Source: Kalmanozyma brasiliensis GHG001
Taxonomy: Eukaryota > Basidiomycota > Ustilaginomycetes > Ustilaginales
Assembly: GCF_000497045.1 (NCBI RefSeq)
Contig: NW_015961957.1
Location: 310,001 to 374,000, forward strand
Reading direction: 5' to 3'
Length of the DNA: 64,000 nucleotides
Positions within the stretch are counted from its first letter, which is position 1. Every line of letters begins with the position of its first letter. This document shows, piece by piece, positions 9,613-20,070 of this stretch. Under the pieces are notes generated by a model. It saw nothing but the letters and a program-made list of their open reading frames with translations, was not told the DNA's origin and did not search any database. The position numbers were made by a program, and so were the translations under genes.

Positions 9613-11853
9613 ATGAACCCCAACGCTCGCAGCTTCGGCTTCAACCCCAACGCCTCGGGCTTTACGCCTGGTGGACCACCGCAGCAGGGTCAGCAGCAGC
9701 AAGGTGGTGCTCCTTACGGTCAGCAGGGTGGCTACTACCAGCAGGGTTTCGGTCAGCAGCAAGGCCAGCCACAGCAGGGCTTCAACGGCGGCTACCCCAA
9801 CCAGCAGTATCAGCAGTACCAGCAATATCAGCAGCAGCAGCCCTACGGCGGTGGCTACGCTCAGCAAGGGTTCAACCAGCAGGGCTTTGGCCAGTACGCC
9901 CCGCAGGGCTTCAATGGTCTGCCCGCTCGCCCCGCCGCATCGGGATCGAGTCAGCCTTCTGTCGAAGCAGCTGCATCTGCCGCTGACGCTGCTCCGCGCA
10001 AGCCTGTGAGCATCTCGATCGGCGGTGGTGCCAAGCCTGCCGCTCCTTCCAGTTCGGACGCTCCACGAAAGCCCGTCAGCATCTCCATCGGAGGTGGCGC
10101 CAAGCCAGCTGCTCCTGCCGCCGACAAGTCGGACGCACCTCGCAAGCCCGTCAGCATCTCCATCGGCGGTGCCAAAAAGCCAGAAGCCGACAAAGACGAC
10201 TCCGCGGCCTCAGCACCTGCCCCCGCCGCAGCTGCTGCGGACAAGCCAGCACAACCTGCAGCCGTCGCCGCCGTCAAGAACGCCGAGGCGCCCTCTTCCA
10301 CAACTGCAACAGGCCCTTCGTCTCGCGCCGAATCGCCAGCACCGGCGGCCAAGACCGAGTCCAAGGTGGCCTCGCTCTCCTCCAAACCTGTCCCCACAGA
10401 ACGCGCCACCACCAACGCCGACCAGATTCTCGCCGAGGCCAGCAAGGTCACCGACGAAGAGACGCTCAAGGACCTCTTTGGTGACAAGAGCGACGAGCTC
10501 AAGTCGCACTTGAATATTGTCTTTATCGGCCACGTCGATGCTGGCAAATCCACCATGGGTGGCAACCTGCTCTTCCTCACCGGCATGGTGGACAAGCGAA
10601 CGATGGAAAAGTACGAGCGCGAGGCCAAGGAGGCCGGGCGAGAGTCGTGGTACCTCTCGTGGGCGCTCGACTCGACGGCACAGGAGCGCGAGAAGGGCAA
10701 GACGGTCGAGGTGGGCCGTGCTTACTTCGAGACGGGCAAGCGTCGTTACACCATCCTCGATGCGCCAGGACACAAGTCGTTTGTGCCCAGCATGATCAGC
10801 GGTGCGGCCCAGGCCGATGTGGCCGTTCTCGTCATCTCGGCGCGAAAGGGCGAGTTCGAGACCGGTTTCGAGCGAGGTGGACAGACGCGCGAGCACGCTG
10901 TGCTGGTCAAGACCGCCGGTGTGCAGCGTCTCATTGTGGTGGTCAACAAGATGGACGAGTCGACGGTGCAATGGCAAAAGTCGCGCTACGAGGAGATCCA
11001 GGGCAAGCTCACCCCTTTCCTGCGTTCGGCCGGTTTCAACCCCAAGACGGACCTCACCTACATTCCCGTCTCGGCGTACGCCGGGCAGAACCTCAAGGAG
11101 CGTGTGCCCAAGAGCGTCTGCGACTGGTACGACGGTCCGGCGCTGCTCGAATACCTCGACAACCTCGAGCTGGGCGACCGCAAGATCTCGGCGCCGCTCA
11201 AGATGCCCATCTCAGAAAAGTACAACGACATGGGCACGGTGGTGGTGGGCAAGCTCGAGGCGGGCAAGATCAAGAAGGGCGACTCGCTGTTGCTGATGCC
11301 TAACAAGGTGACCGTCGAGGCGGTGGCCATCTTCAACGAGCAGGAGGAGGAAGTGCCGGCGGCCATCTCGGGTGACAATGTGCGTGTCAAGCTCAAGGGT
11401 GTTGACCACGAAGAGGTGACGGTGGGCCACGTGCTCACGGATCCGACCAACCCGGTGCACGTCGCGACGCACTTTGAGGCGCAGCTCGCGATTCTCGAGC
11501 ACCGCAACATCATCTGTGCCGGGTACAGCGCCGTGGTGCACTGCCACACGGTCTCGCAGGAGGCCAACCTCGCGGCGCTGCTGCACTACTACGACAAGAA
11601 GACGGGCAAGAAGAGTCGTCGTGGACCCCAGTTCGCCAAGAAGGGCATGAAGATCATTGCGCTCGTCGAGCTCGCTGGACCCATTTGTGTGGAGAGGTTC
11701 AAGGACTACCCGCAGCTGGGTCGCTTCACGCTCCGAGACGAAGGTCGCACCGTTGCGATTGGTAAGGTCACCAAGTTGATCACGTCGGCGGACGAGTTGC
11801 CGGACGTGGCCAAGTTGAGCGTCAGTGATGCTGCCGCTGCTGCTGCTAGCTAA
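9613..11853 (+). CDS. SUP35: Translation termination factor eRF3 (Sup35)
   Basis: Intronless, 746 residues. Residues 1-20 hold FGFNPNASGFTPGG, which fits a PAM2-like poly(A)-binding-protein motif (L/F-N-x-x-A-x-x-F-x-P). Residues about 20-105 are a Gln/Gly/Tyr-rich prion-like domain (QQYQQYQQYQQQQPYGGGYAQ). Residues about 125-190 hold three copies of APRKPVSISIGG, followed by an Ala/Pro/Lys/Glu-rich M region. The GTPase domain begins near 300: GHVDAGKST (G1, about 306), REKGKTVEVG (G2), DAPGH (G3, about 384), NKMD (G4, about 446), followed by the two beta-barrels typical of eRF3/Hbs1. With eRF1 it promotes GTP-dependent peptide release at stop codons. The ATG at 9613 is well placed and the family N-terminus begins there. 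Confidence 0.97.
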   Translation: MNPNARSFGFNPNASGFTPGGPPQQGQQQQGGAPYGQQGGYYQQGFGQQQGQPQQGFNGGYPNQQYQQYQQYQQQQPYGGGYAQQGFNQQGFGQYAPQGFNGLPARPAASGSSQPSVEAAASAADAAPRKPVSISIGGGAKPAAPSSSDAPRKPVSISIGGGAKPAAPAADKSDAPRKPVSISIGGAKKPEADKDDSAASAPAPAAAAADKPAQPAAVAAVKNAEAPSSTTATGPSSRAESPAPAAKTESKVASLSSKPVPTERATTNADQILAEASKVTDEETLKDLFGDKSDELKSHLNIVFIGHVDAGKSTMGGNLLFLTGMVDKRTMEKYEREAKEAGRESWYLSWALDSTAQEREKGKTVEVGRAYFETGKRRYTILDAPGHKSFVPSMISGAAQADVAVLVISARKGEFETGFERGGQTREHAVLVKTAGVQRLIVVVNKMDESTVQWQKSRYEEIQGKLTPFLRSAGFNPKTDLTYIPVSAYAGQNLKERVPKSVCDWYDGPALLEYLDNLELGDRKISAPLKMPISEKYNDMGTVVVGKLEAGKIKKGDSLLLMPNKVTVEAVAIFNEQEEEVPAAISGDNVRVKLKGVDHEEVTVGHVLTDPTNPVHVATHFEAQLAILEHRNIICAGYSAVVHCHTVSQEANLAALLHYYDKKTGKKSRRGPQFAKKGMKIIALVELAGPICVERFKDYPQLGRFTLRDEGRTVAIGKVTKLITSADELPDVAKLSVSDAAAAAAS

Positions 11854-13307
11854 ACGGGGGGAAAGGTGTAATGTAGATAGGTTATTGGCGAAGATGTTGC
11901 ATGCATGTTCTGCTTGTGTCGTGCTTTCTTCGATGCGTTCGTGAGCATGATCAACATGATAGATAACGATACGTGAAACGGCCTGAGCTTGTCGTTTCAC
12001 CTTACCACACCATGCAAGCGGCATATCGGGCATCCAGCTCTATATGTTTCGGAGAAAAAGAGCTCGTTCGGCGACCTGCTTCACCGACTCGTCTTTAAGG
12101 CCTTGCTCAGAACGTGGTCAGAACTTGACACGGTCAACTGTGTAGCAACGACCGAGAGTGGCCCGATCCGACGGGGCGGAACCTAACCTGTTTCGAAGAA
12201 ATGATGTCACGCCCTTTGGTACCGTAGATTTCCAAACCGAAAGGAATCGGCGTCGGAACGCTGCACAAAACTCCGATCGGTCAATCGAGGCGGGAGGGAA
12301 ATTTGCCGCTTGATTCGAAAGGCATTGTCAGCCCGCTTCCTTGTGGCTGTCAGAGAACCACTACCGCCGTGGTGAGAGCAAGGGAAAGGAGCTCTGCAAA
12401 GAAGGTCGGTCCACCCCCCCGTTCGCAATCGTCCCGAATTTATCCATCGATGCCGTGAGATGGCACAAGTTAGAATGGACTTGCAAGCGCGCAGAGTCGA
12501 TGCGCCGTCGAACAGACAAACAGATGCGTTGTCAAGCGGCACGAGCATCGTACGGCAACCACAAAGCTCGATTTAGGCCCTCGCAAACAAAAATAGGAAC
12601 CAGACAACAAAGTCTCTCAGCCGAATTTTCTCGCGTGGTTCTGCGGAGCGGAGATAGAGCTGAGACACGCTGCAGACATCGTCATTGTGCCCCTCCAAAA
12701 GCCGTTGTATGCATGCTGGCCTTGCGTGTGCTCGGCACATGTTTCGATGGTGTGCTCAGTCTTTTCCATTGGTCCTTGCCCGCTTCGAGAAGAAGGCATG
12801 GTTTCATCTTACCCGACGTTGCGTCTCAGCTCTTCGAACGCAGCCTCGTGGGTAGGATGGACTTCGGCGAATGCTTTTGTGGTTGACCGACCGGCAATCT
12901 TGCTGCTCAGCAGAACCTTTTTCCGATGCGAGTGTTGGCTGTACCATAGAGAAGCGGGTTGCCTGGATCGAGATCAACGGATGACGAGCTCCCCCACGCT
13001 CGACGAGAGAGGCTTTGAGGGGGAACGTGAGCCCGCGTGTTCCCATTGTTCTGTCGGACTCCGTTTGTGCTTACAAGCGTCCCCCGTGGTCGTCGAGCGG
13101 ATTGATATATGAGAAGATCCGATCGTCGACGTTGCGACCCCTCCCCGAACATCATCAGAACGATCACTCGCACAAGAGGTCGACGTATACTCGCTGTCGA
13201 AACCTTTGTTCCCTGCTCTCCGTTCGCATCCCGTCTTCCACGCTATAGCATCGAACCACTCGTCTTCGACACCACTCGATCTGCAAACCTTCTCGCAGCT
13301 CTCCAAC
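11854..13307. other. Intergenic region between SUP35 and the bZIP gene
   Basis: About 1.45 kb without a supported gene. Several 100-180 codon frames overlap on both strands, have no recognisable domain and look like chance ORFs. It should contain the SUP35 3' end and the bZIP promoter. Confidence 0.4.
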
Positions 13308-14114
13308 ATGGCAGCAGCAGCCCAAGTCTCCTCCTGGAGCGCCCTCCCGGCTCCCGCGCACTATCCAACGCAACGCTTTGCGCCACATCCGCACTGCCCC
13401 ACCCCCACATACGCATCAACCAGCATGCCGTCGTACCACACGCTCGAGTCCACCTCTCGTGTCCCCTCCCCACCGCGACCCATGGGTCCCATGGGGTACG
13501 ACTACCTTCCCTCGCCTTCCGAGTACACCTCGCACCTCCCACCGAAAAAACGAACCCGCTCCAAACTCTACCCGTCCGAAGAGGCACGAATGGCCGCCAA
13601 GATGGTGCAAAAGGCCAAGAGGCGGGAGCAGAACCGCAATGCGCAGCGTCGATTGCGGGATCGCAAGGAGGAACATATTTTCACGCTCGAGGGGGAGGTG
13701 AGTGGGTTGAGGAGGGAGTTGGAGGAGGAGCGGGCGGCCAGGGAGGGGTTGGAGGAGATGGTGAGGCGGTTGGTGGGCGAGAGGGATGAGTTGAGGAGAA
13801 GGGTGGGGGAGGGAGAGAGGGAAGAGGGGTACGAGAGGGAGAGAAAGGAGAGCAGCGTGTCGACTGCGAGTTCGACGAGCGTGGCTACGCCTTCGCCGGA
13901 GGAGGGCAGGGGAAGGGGAAGTATGCCCCTCACACCGAGGTCGGGCACGTTTCCGCCTCTGGGGACGATGGGAGCGGGGATGGGATTGGGAATGAAGTCC
14001 CCAACACAGGTCATGCTGCCTAGGATGAAGCTCGTCGACTCGACTCAGGAGGGATCGATGATGCAGAGCACGCTCCTCCCCCCCGTCTCAGCTTTCCAGT
14101 GGAACCTGCACTGA
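13308..14114 (+). CDS. bZIP transcription factor (fungal AP-1-like)
   Basis: Intronless; 268 residues from the ATG at 13308. An upstream in-frame ATG at 13206 would add 34 residues, but the later start sits in a better leader context. The basic region is RREQNRNAQRRLRDRK (about 105-120), matching the fungal N-x-x-A-Q-R-x-x-R-x-R-K pattern. A leucine zipper follows with Leu at 127, 134, 148, 155 and 162, and Glu replacing the heptad Leu at 141. KKRTRSKLYPSEEARMAAK before the basic region is a likely nuclear localisation signal. The C-terminal third is Ser/Thr/Pro/Gly-rich. I see no clustered cysteines like those of redox-sensing Yap1 factors. It is a sequence-specific DNA-binding regulator; its targets cannot be told. 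Confidence 0.85.
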   Translation: MAAAAQVSSWSALPAPAHYPTQRFAPHPHCPTPTYASTSMPSYHTLESTSRVPSPPRPMGPMGYDYLPSPSEYTSHLPPKKRTRSKLYPSEEARMAAKMVQKAKRREQNRNAQRRLRDRKEEHIFTLEGEVSGLRRELEEERAAREGLEEMVRRLVGERDELRRRVGEGEREEGYERERKESSVSTASSTSVATPSPEEGRGRGSMPLTPRSGTFPPLGTMGAGMGLGMKSPTQVMLPRMKLVDSTQEGSMMQSTLLPPVSAFQWNLH

Positions 14115-14304
14115 GATGTCAACACTGTATACCCATATTGTACTTCTATACGATCGCAAAGCCAGAAAAGTGCGCCGCGAAGTGGTCTACATTCACGCAA
14201 GACCTGGTGCACGCCCCCCAAACATCCTCGTTTCGGTCTGTGTCCGTGTGTGGCTCGGTGATAAGCCGTCGGGTATGGATTGCAATCTGAGCTGTGGTGA
14301 GGTG

Positions 14305-15023
14305 TTAGAGAAACTTCTTTGCAGCTGCGCGGACTCGGGCGTCGAAGGCAGCGTTCTCGATGGGTGCGTTCGCATCTTGAAACGGGTTCAGTGATACCTT
14401 GAGATACGCCTCCCATACGTCGAGGAAGAAGTTTTTGATCCCATCTTCGTGCTTGTGTTCGTGCAGCAGGACCATCTTGATGTTGCCTGGCAGCACGAAA
14501 CAGCTTGTGGTGTATTCTTGTATCCTGTCGATGCTCTTGAGGTACCTGTTGTTGTGAGTCGCATCCGAAACCAGCAATTGACGATCCTGTCAGTACTCTT
14601 CTTGAAACGCTATGACTGTTTGCAGGGTTCGACGACTTACAAATATGGACTGGTGACCAGTGCATCCTCGATGGTGTCCAGTGCCGAGTGGGCGATCATC
14701 TGGAGCTCGTACCTCTGTTTCCTCCTCACCGCCGCTGCTGCTGCACTACCTCCGCCAGACGTACTTGCCGTACTTGCCCCGCTCGATGTAAGCGCGCTCG
14801 TTGTTGTCGGAATGCGCGAGAGCAGCCCACCAAACATGCCTCCTCCACTGCTCGAGCCTGCTTCCGACGCTGCACTGCTGCCAGCCGCAGCATTGCTGGA
14901 AGACGAAAAGTAGCCGCTGCTCGTCGATGCAGCTGAGGATGAGGACGCGGCGGTCTTAGGCGTGATCTCCGTCTCGTATAGCGGATTGTCGCGTGTGCCT
15001 ATCAACGTTAGGTAGTACGACAT
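14305..15023 (-). CDS. TRS20: TRAPP complex subunit Trs20/sedlin
   Basis: Two exons (15023-14641 and 14545-14305; GTAAGT donor, CAG acceptor) encode 207 residues, against about 140-175 for most homologues. The longin fold begins MSYYLTLIGTRDNPLYETEI. Residues about 24-100 are an inserted Ala/Ser/Gly/Thr-rich stretch. The fold then resumes with YELQMIAHSALDTIEDAL, YLKSIDRIQEYTTSCFVLPGN, IKMVLLHEHKHEDGIKNFF and ends FDARVRAAAKKFL, all sedlin-like. It is a core subunit of the TRAPP tethering complexes, which activate Rab1/Ypt1 in ER-Golgi transport and autophagy. The start at 15023 is the ATG of the conserved MSYY. Confidence 0.9.
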
Positions 15024-15476
15024 CGTCAGGTGCTGTGGCTGCTCGGTGTGCCGAACGTGGCGATGAGTGGTGGGAAATTTGGGCACTTTGGACGTCGTTG
15101 CAGGTTTGAGGTTGTCTGTGAGTCTTGCTGCCGCTGCAAGCTGGGTCGAGATGATGGAAGATGGGGAGAAGCAATCCAAACGCATCAAACAATGCGTGTG
15201 TCCGTGCGAGCTTTAATTCTCTCAACCTCAAAAAGTGCCAAAAAAGTCGGCGAGAAATAGGGGCCTGAAAATCAATGTCAAGCGGCCCCAAAGTTGGCAG
15301 TCTCTCACCTCGCGAGTCTCGACAAGATCATGAGTCTAACGAGGAAGGCCGAAGGCACATCCGAACAAGTCACTACAACAGACGAAACAGTGACGATTGC
15401 GTGCAGACTGAGAGACAGTGTGTGGGAAAGGAAGGAGGAGGTGACACGGGTTCTAAATGAGGCTACAAGAGCCAGC
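15024..15476. other. Intergenic region between TRS20 promoter side and kinase 3' end
   Basis: The 453 bases hold the TRS20 promoter and the 3' end of the kinase gene, both on the minus strand. No gene is seen. Confidence 0.4.
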
Positions 15477-17678
15477 TCAGTAATCGTCGTGCTTGAGCGT
15501 GACACTCGAGAAGCCGCTGAAAGGGTTGCTGACGACGGCATCGCCCTCTTCATCGTTGACGTTCTTCTGACCTGCAACAGCCTTGATCTCGGCGGGTGGC
15601 TTAGCTTTGCCGTTCTTGCCTTGGTCGTCGAGATCCAGACTGCGGCTCTCGCGAACGTTGCGGAAGTTGACCGCATCGACGCCGTTCGAGTAGGCCGGAA
15701 CAATCGGCGGTGTCGAGTTGCGAAGCAGACCCCAGGAAAGGTTGGAGAACCACTTGTGCTGCTTGACCTCGGACGCACCCGATTGCGAGCCCATGCGCTT
15801 GACATCGTCCTTGATCAGCAGCTTGCGGATGAGCGACTTGCCGAACGACGAGATGGGTGTCGAGTCAGGGAATTGCACTTCGTTGCGCAGCACATTCGAG
15901 AAGGTCTCGTTTCGTGTGCTGCCCTTGAACGGCGTAGTGGCGAAGATCATCTCGTAGATCAAGATGCCAAGCGTCCACCAATCGACCGCGGAAGTGTGTC
16001 CGCAGCCCTTGATGACCTCGGGAGCAATGTACTCCTCTGTGCCTACGAACGAATTGGTTCGCAGATCAGCGATGCAGCTCCTCGTGTCGACGAGCGGCGC
16101 GCTGTTGGGCGTGGCTTGACGAATCATGGCAGGTGCACCACCGCGCTGCGTTGCCCTTGCCGACAGATCGAAATCGGAAAGCATGACGTGTCCGCTCTGG
16201 TGGAGCAGGATATTCTCGGGTTTGAGGTCGCGGTAGATGAAGCCCATCAGATGCAGGTACTCCAACGCAGCAATGACTTCGGCGGCGTAAAACTTGGCGT
16301 CTTCTTCCGCGAGACACTTGCCCGGGCGTGTTTGCAGCGCTCGGAAGAACTCGCCGCCCATGCAGTATTCCATGCAGAGGTAGAGGTAGTCTTCGGACTG
16401 GAATGAGTGGTAGAGCGTCACGATGAAGGGATGGTTGGACGCGGCGAGGATCTCCTGTTCGGCCATGACACGCTTGATCTTGTTGCGCTTGATCATCTCC
16501 TTCTTGGAGAGCACCTTCATGGCGTACAGCTTGTCGGTCTTCTTCTCGCGAACCAGGTAGACTTTGCCGACATCACCCTTGCCGAGCATCTTGACCTTGC
16601 TGAAGCTGTTGGGCCCGACTTCGACGTCTCTGGCCTTGATGCTGTTGCTCGAGTAGGTTCGACGGAAGCTGCCAGGGCCGTTTCGGCTGACGGAAGAAGC
16701 ATTGGCATTTGCTAATGCGGCGAGGTTGGCCGAGCTGCTGGAGGGTGGAGGCTGCGAGCGTTTGTCCTTGCCGTTGGAGCTCTTGGAGCGGCCTGTGCCG
16801 GGGAAGTTGATTCGACCCGACTTGGGAGTGGAAGATCCCTTTGCGCTGACCGATCGACCCTTTTCGAAGTCCTTGTAGCTGAATGAAGTGGCGCTGCTGT
16901 CCATGCGAATGGGCGTGTTGGTGAAGTAGGTAGCATCCTGGTCCTTCAGAGCGCCACTCTCAGAGACGAATTGGCCGTGCTTGCCGCCAGAAGCCTCAGG
17001 GGACAGGTAGCCGTTCTTGGTGGTCGATGCACCGTCGTTGGGCTGTCCATTCTTGTAAAGCTTGTTGTTGTCTGGAGCACTGGATACTCGTCTCATGAGA
17101 CGCGAAGCAAGTCCCTGATGGGCCGACTCATTGTCGCTGATGTCGGCTGGAGGCTGAAGCTTGCCAGATGCGGATGCGGTCATGGCATCACCAATCGAAC
17201 CAGAGCCGTTGCGATCTTCGGACGAGTAGCTGTCGTTGGAGAAAGAGCTGGGGTCGGTGGCGACGTGGGAACCGTTCACGCCTCGGAAGCTGGACGAACC
17301 AGCATTGGAGCCATTGTACTGTGCGTGCTCAAAGTAGTCGCCGTTCTTGCTGTTCTCGGCGGAGTCGGTCTGCCAGCTACGGTCGTTGGAGGCGTTACCG
17401 CTGGCTTTTCTGCCAATGGAACCGAATTTGAACATTTGCTTCCACTTTTTGTCCTTGCCTCCGCTATGGGAGCCATTGTTGCGCGAGCCGTAGGCGGCGG
17501 GCGACTCGCCGATGCCAGAGCTCTGACCGTTGAGGCGAATCTGATGCGATGGAGTGTTGGAACCGCTGGCGAAGGTGGACGAGGATTGCGTGGGCGGAGT
17601 GGCATACGCCGCACCGGATTCGTTGCCGGGAGTGCCCTGCATACTGTTCGATCCAGAAGAGGAGACAAGCGTGGGCAT
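15477..17678 (-). CDS. AGC serine/threonine kinase, Nrc-2/Fpk1-Kin82 type
   Basis: Intronless, 733 residues. Roughly the first 345 residues are Ser/Asn/Gly-rich and disordered. The kinase domain has the Gly loop [23 protein letters not shown] (catalytic Lys), [25 protein letters not shown], and SDFDLS where most kinases have DFG. The DFD form together with an inserted loop before [14 protein letters not shown] marks the AGC-VIII/Nrc-2/Fpk1 group. A C-terminal [15 protein letters not shown] resembles the hydrophobic-motif region of Nrc-2. Yeast Fpk1/Fpk2 activate aminophospholipid flippases at the plasma membrane, and Neurospora Nrc-2 affects hyphal growth and development. A role in polarity and membrane asymmetry is inferred from the family. 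Start at 17678 is the first ATG of the frame. Confidence 0.92.
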   Translation of the reverse strand: MPTLVSSSGSNSMQGTPGNESGAAYATPPTQSSSTFASGSNTPSHQIRLNGQSSGIGESPAAYGSRNNGSHSGGKDKKWKQMFKFGSIGRKASGNASNDRSWQTDSAENSKNGDYFEHAQYNGSNAGSSSFRGVNGSHVATDPSSFSNDSYSSEDRNGSGSIGDAMTASASGKLQPPADISDNESAHQGLASRLMRRVSSAPDNNKLYKNGQPNDGASTTKNGYLSPEASGGKHGQFVSESGALKDQDATYFTNTPIRMDSSATSFSYKDFEKGRSVSAKGSSTPKSGRINFPGTGRSKSSNGKDKRSQPPPSSSSANLAALANANASSVSRNGPGSFRRTYSSNSIKARDVEVGPNSFSKVKMLGKGDVGKVYLVREKKTDKLYAMKVLSKKEMIKRNKIKRVMAEQEILAASNHPFIVTLYHSFQSEDYLYLCMEYCMGGEFFRALQTRPGKCLAEEDAKFYAAEVIAALEYLHLMGFIYRDLKPENILLHQSGHVMLSDFDLSARATQRGGAPAMIRQATPNSAPLVDTRSCIADLRTNSFVGTEEYIAPEVIKGCGHTSAVDWWTLGILIYEMIFATTPFKGSTRNETFSNVLRNEVQFPDSTPISSFGKSLIRKLLIKDDVKRMGSQSGASEVKQHKWFSNLSWGLLRNSTPPIVPAYSNGVDAVNFRNVRESRSLDLDDQGKNGKAKPPAEIKAVAGQKNVNDEEGDAVVSNPFSGFSSVTLKHDDY

Positions 17679-19772
17679 GCCGGGGTTTCGTCGATGGATG
17701 GGTGAGAAAGAGGTGGTGACGAAGCCGCTTGCTTGTCGTGATTCAATTTGTGCCGACTTGACAGGTCAAGTAGCGGGGTTGCGGCACGACGAATGGACGT
17801 AATGGCGTGGCTCGAGATCCTAAGTTTGCGTTGAAGGGTGGAACAAGGCGCAGTATACCGAGGTGGCTGCAGTGATGTGATCGCGTACTGCTATGCGTGC
17901 ATCCAGATCAGCTAGCAGCTGTCCCTAAGGTTGCTAAGGGGCGTGAATGGAGGAGAGCGTCGTATTGAGAGAGGACGCGGTGCGGATAGCGTCAAGAGAT
18001 GATGCAGACGGTGACGACGATGAGATGGATTGGCGGGAGGGAAGGTCGTTCTACCCAACTGTCGGTCGGGGTCACGGCGGGGAAGGCGATCAGCGTGGTT
18101 GTGATTAGGGTTCGGTGATTGTGTGAGAGAGACTGAGAGGGCGCGGACAGTGAGATGAGCTGGAGAGACCAGAGAGAGACAGATGTGACCGAATGAGGCG
18201 TGTGTATGTGCGTGTGCGTGTCTGTGCCTTTTTGCCTCATTCTGCTGCTGCTGTCGGTGATGCAAGCCAGCTCTGACACCGACTGACTGGCAGACTGCAG
18301 CGTCAGCCAAGCGGGCGGAGCCAGAATTTTACGGTCAACCAAAAATTCCAGCTTGCAAGCGAGAAGGGCGCGGCGAGGCGAGGGCGACGGTCTCAGAGCA
18401 AAGCCGATTTTCTCAATGCTCGACAGAGAGGCAGAGTCAAAGCGAGAGCCAGACAGAGTGGGGCTCGTGGCTCGCATTTTCTTTGTCTCTCGAGCTCGAA
18501 TCGCCGTCCGTCTGCCTCTCTCTGTTGCCATTGAGCGCTTAGCCAGCGGCCAGGCTCGCCTATTTCAGACTGCGACACAAACAAATTCCAGGACGCCCAG
18601 CTCAAGCCTTCTCCCCAATGCGAACGAGCAACTGCCAACGACGTCAAGATCTGAGCCTCGTGCTTCTCAGGACACTCCGCACTCAGATGATCGTCAGATT
18701 CTTCTTGGCAAGGTCCATCGAAGACGCGCGCTAAGACGGATACTGTGTACGGTCGAGGTCAGGGCAATTTGATGCGGACATTCGCCAAGCGAGGCCAGCA
18801 AACCAATTTGAGGGTGCGTGCCATGTTGGGACGAGCTGACGACCGGTCAGAGCATGCGCACTGTTTCGAGGGCAACTCACGCCACGCATTGTCCACAACC
18901 CACCGTCGATGGCTTCGGCTCGCTGCAGCTGCATTTCGAGCGAGACATCCCGAGCAATCATCCGTCCATCCGTCACCGTGCCTGATCCACGAGAGCAACT
19001 GATCGACGCGGGACGGTCCTGCCAGATCCGCAACCCTGCAAGATAGCGTGACAAGACCAAGATCGGCTCCAGGTCCTCGGAAGCAGCCCGATCATCTCGG
19101 ATGGCGAGAGAGTCTCTTCAGCGATCGTCTCTCGTTGCTTTCTTGCATACCCTTGTGGGTCGCGAAACAATCCTGGACGAAGCACCGCGTGCTGGATGAC
19201 AGGATGGCTGCGGGGATCTCCTTGCTTGAATCTGCTTCTACGCATGCCGTGCACGCTTGCCTTACAGAGACTCGTGCATCAGGGCCAAGAGCGCGCAGCG
19301 TGCAGACAAGCCTCACCCTGTAAAATGCAAAGCCGGACGTCCTCCAACCGTACCAACGCCGCTGAGGGTGACCTAACACGGAAGCATCGTCGAAAATGCC
19401 CTCCCCCGCTTTCGAGCCGGACGCTCGCACTTGCTCACCTCGTCCGTATCGACTGCCGATGGACCACCACTGAAGTGGGCTGACTGTCATTTCGCCGCTG
19501 AATAAGATGCGGAACCGTAATGATGCGAGGGCGAGCTCACAAGGAGCCGCAGATGTGTCAGGCCCGCCAAGTCAGCAAAGCGCACCGATTTGATAGAGAT
19601 GCAATGCGATGATCGACGAGGTAATAATACAATCCAAAGGAGACTGTCGTAGAAGCCTACGCTCGCTGACGGCACAGCGAGAGATAAGCGAGGCGCTGGA
19701 ACACGCCAGAGATGCGACAGTGCTGACGTGGCGCTGAGCGGTGGGTATCAGGCCTGATAGGCGGATTCGAGC
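17679..19772. other. Intergenic region upstream of the kinase
   Basis: About 2.1 kb with no supported gene. On the minus strand between 18970 and 19490 there are several open stretches and GTGAGC/GTGAGG-like donors, but no combination gave a protein I could recognise. Both strands carry competing frames of similar length. Confidence 0.35.
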
Positions 19773-20070
19773 TTAGCGGACCCGCTCAAAGGAGCTCGAT
19801 CGGCCCAGAATGACGACCGAGAAGTCCATGACCTATGGCGGGAGCGTGTCAATAGAATCAATTGTCAGCCGACAGTATCACGACGACCACTCGAAGGACG
19901 CTTCCACTTACCCATTCTCCCGCCTCGAGGTAGATTCGCATCAGATTCCGCAGGTCCTTGTTGGGCATGCGCGACACGGCCGGTGTAAGTCCTGTGCTTC
20001 GCTTGATGCCAGAGAGCGCCACGCTGACCAGCATGGCGTCCACGAGCAGGTGAAAGATGCGTCCGAACAT
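19773..20070 (-). CDS. Small DUF1748 membrane protein
   Basis: Two exons (20070-19912 and 19832-19773; GTAAGT donor, TAG acceptor) encode 72 residues. Exon 1 reads MFGRIFHLLVDAMLVSVAL, then GIKRSTGLTPAV, NKDLRNLMRIYLEAGEW, and exon 2 continues VMDFSVVILGRSSSFERVR. The order HLxxDAxLVSxxLxGIKRSTGLT...NKDxRxxxxxYLxxGEWVxD is that of the fungal DUF1748 family of small, single-helix proteins; family function is poorly known and yeast relatives are linked to mitochondria. An in-frame upstream extension to 20127 exists, but the family starts at the Met used here. It is too short and too spliced for simple ORF calling. Confidence 0.85.

Noticed and set aside
18970..19490. Multi-exon minus-strand gene suggested by several GTGAGN donors
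   Set aside because: No exon combination gave a coherent, recognisable protein, and both strands have similar open frames.
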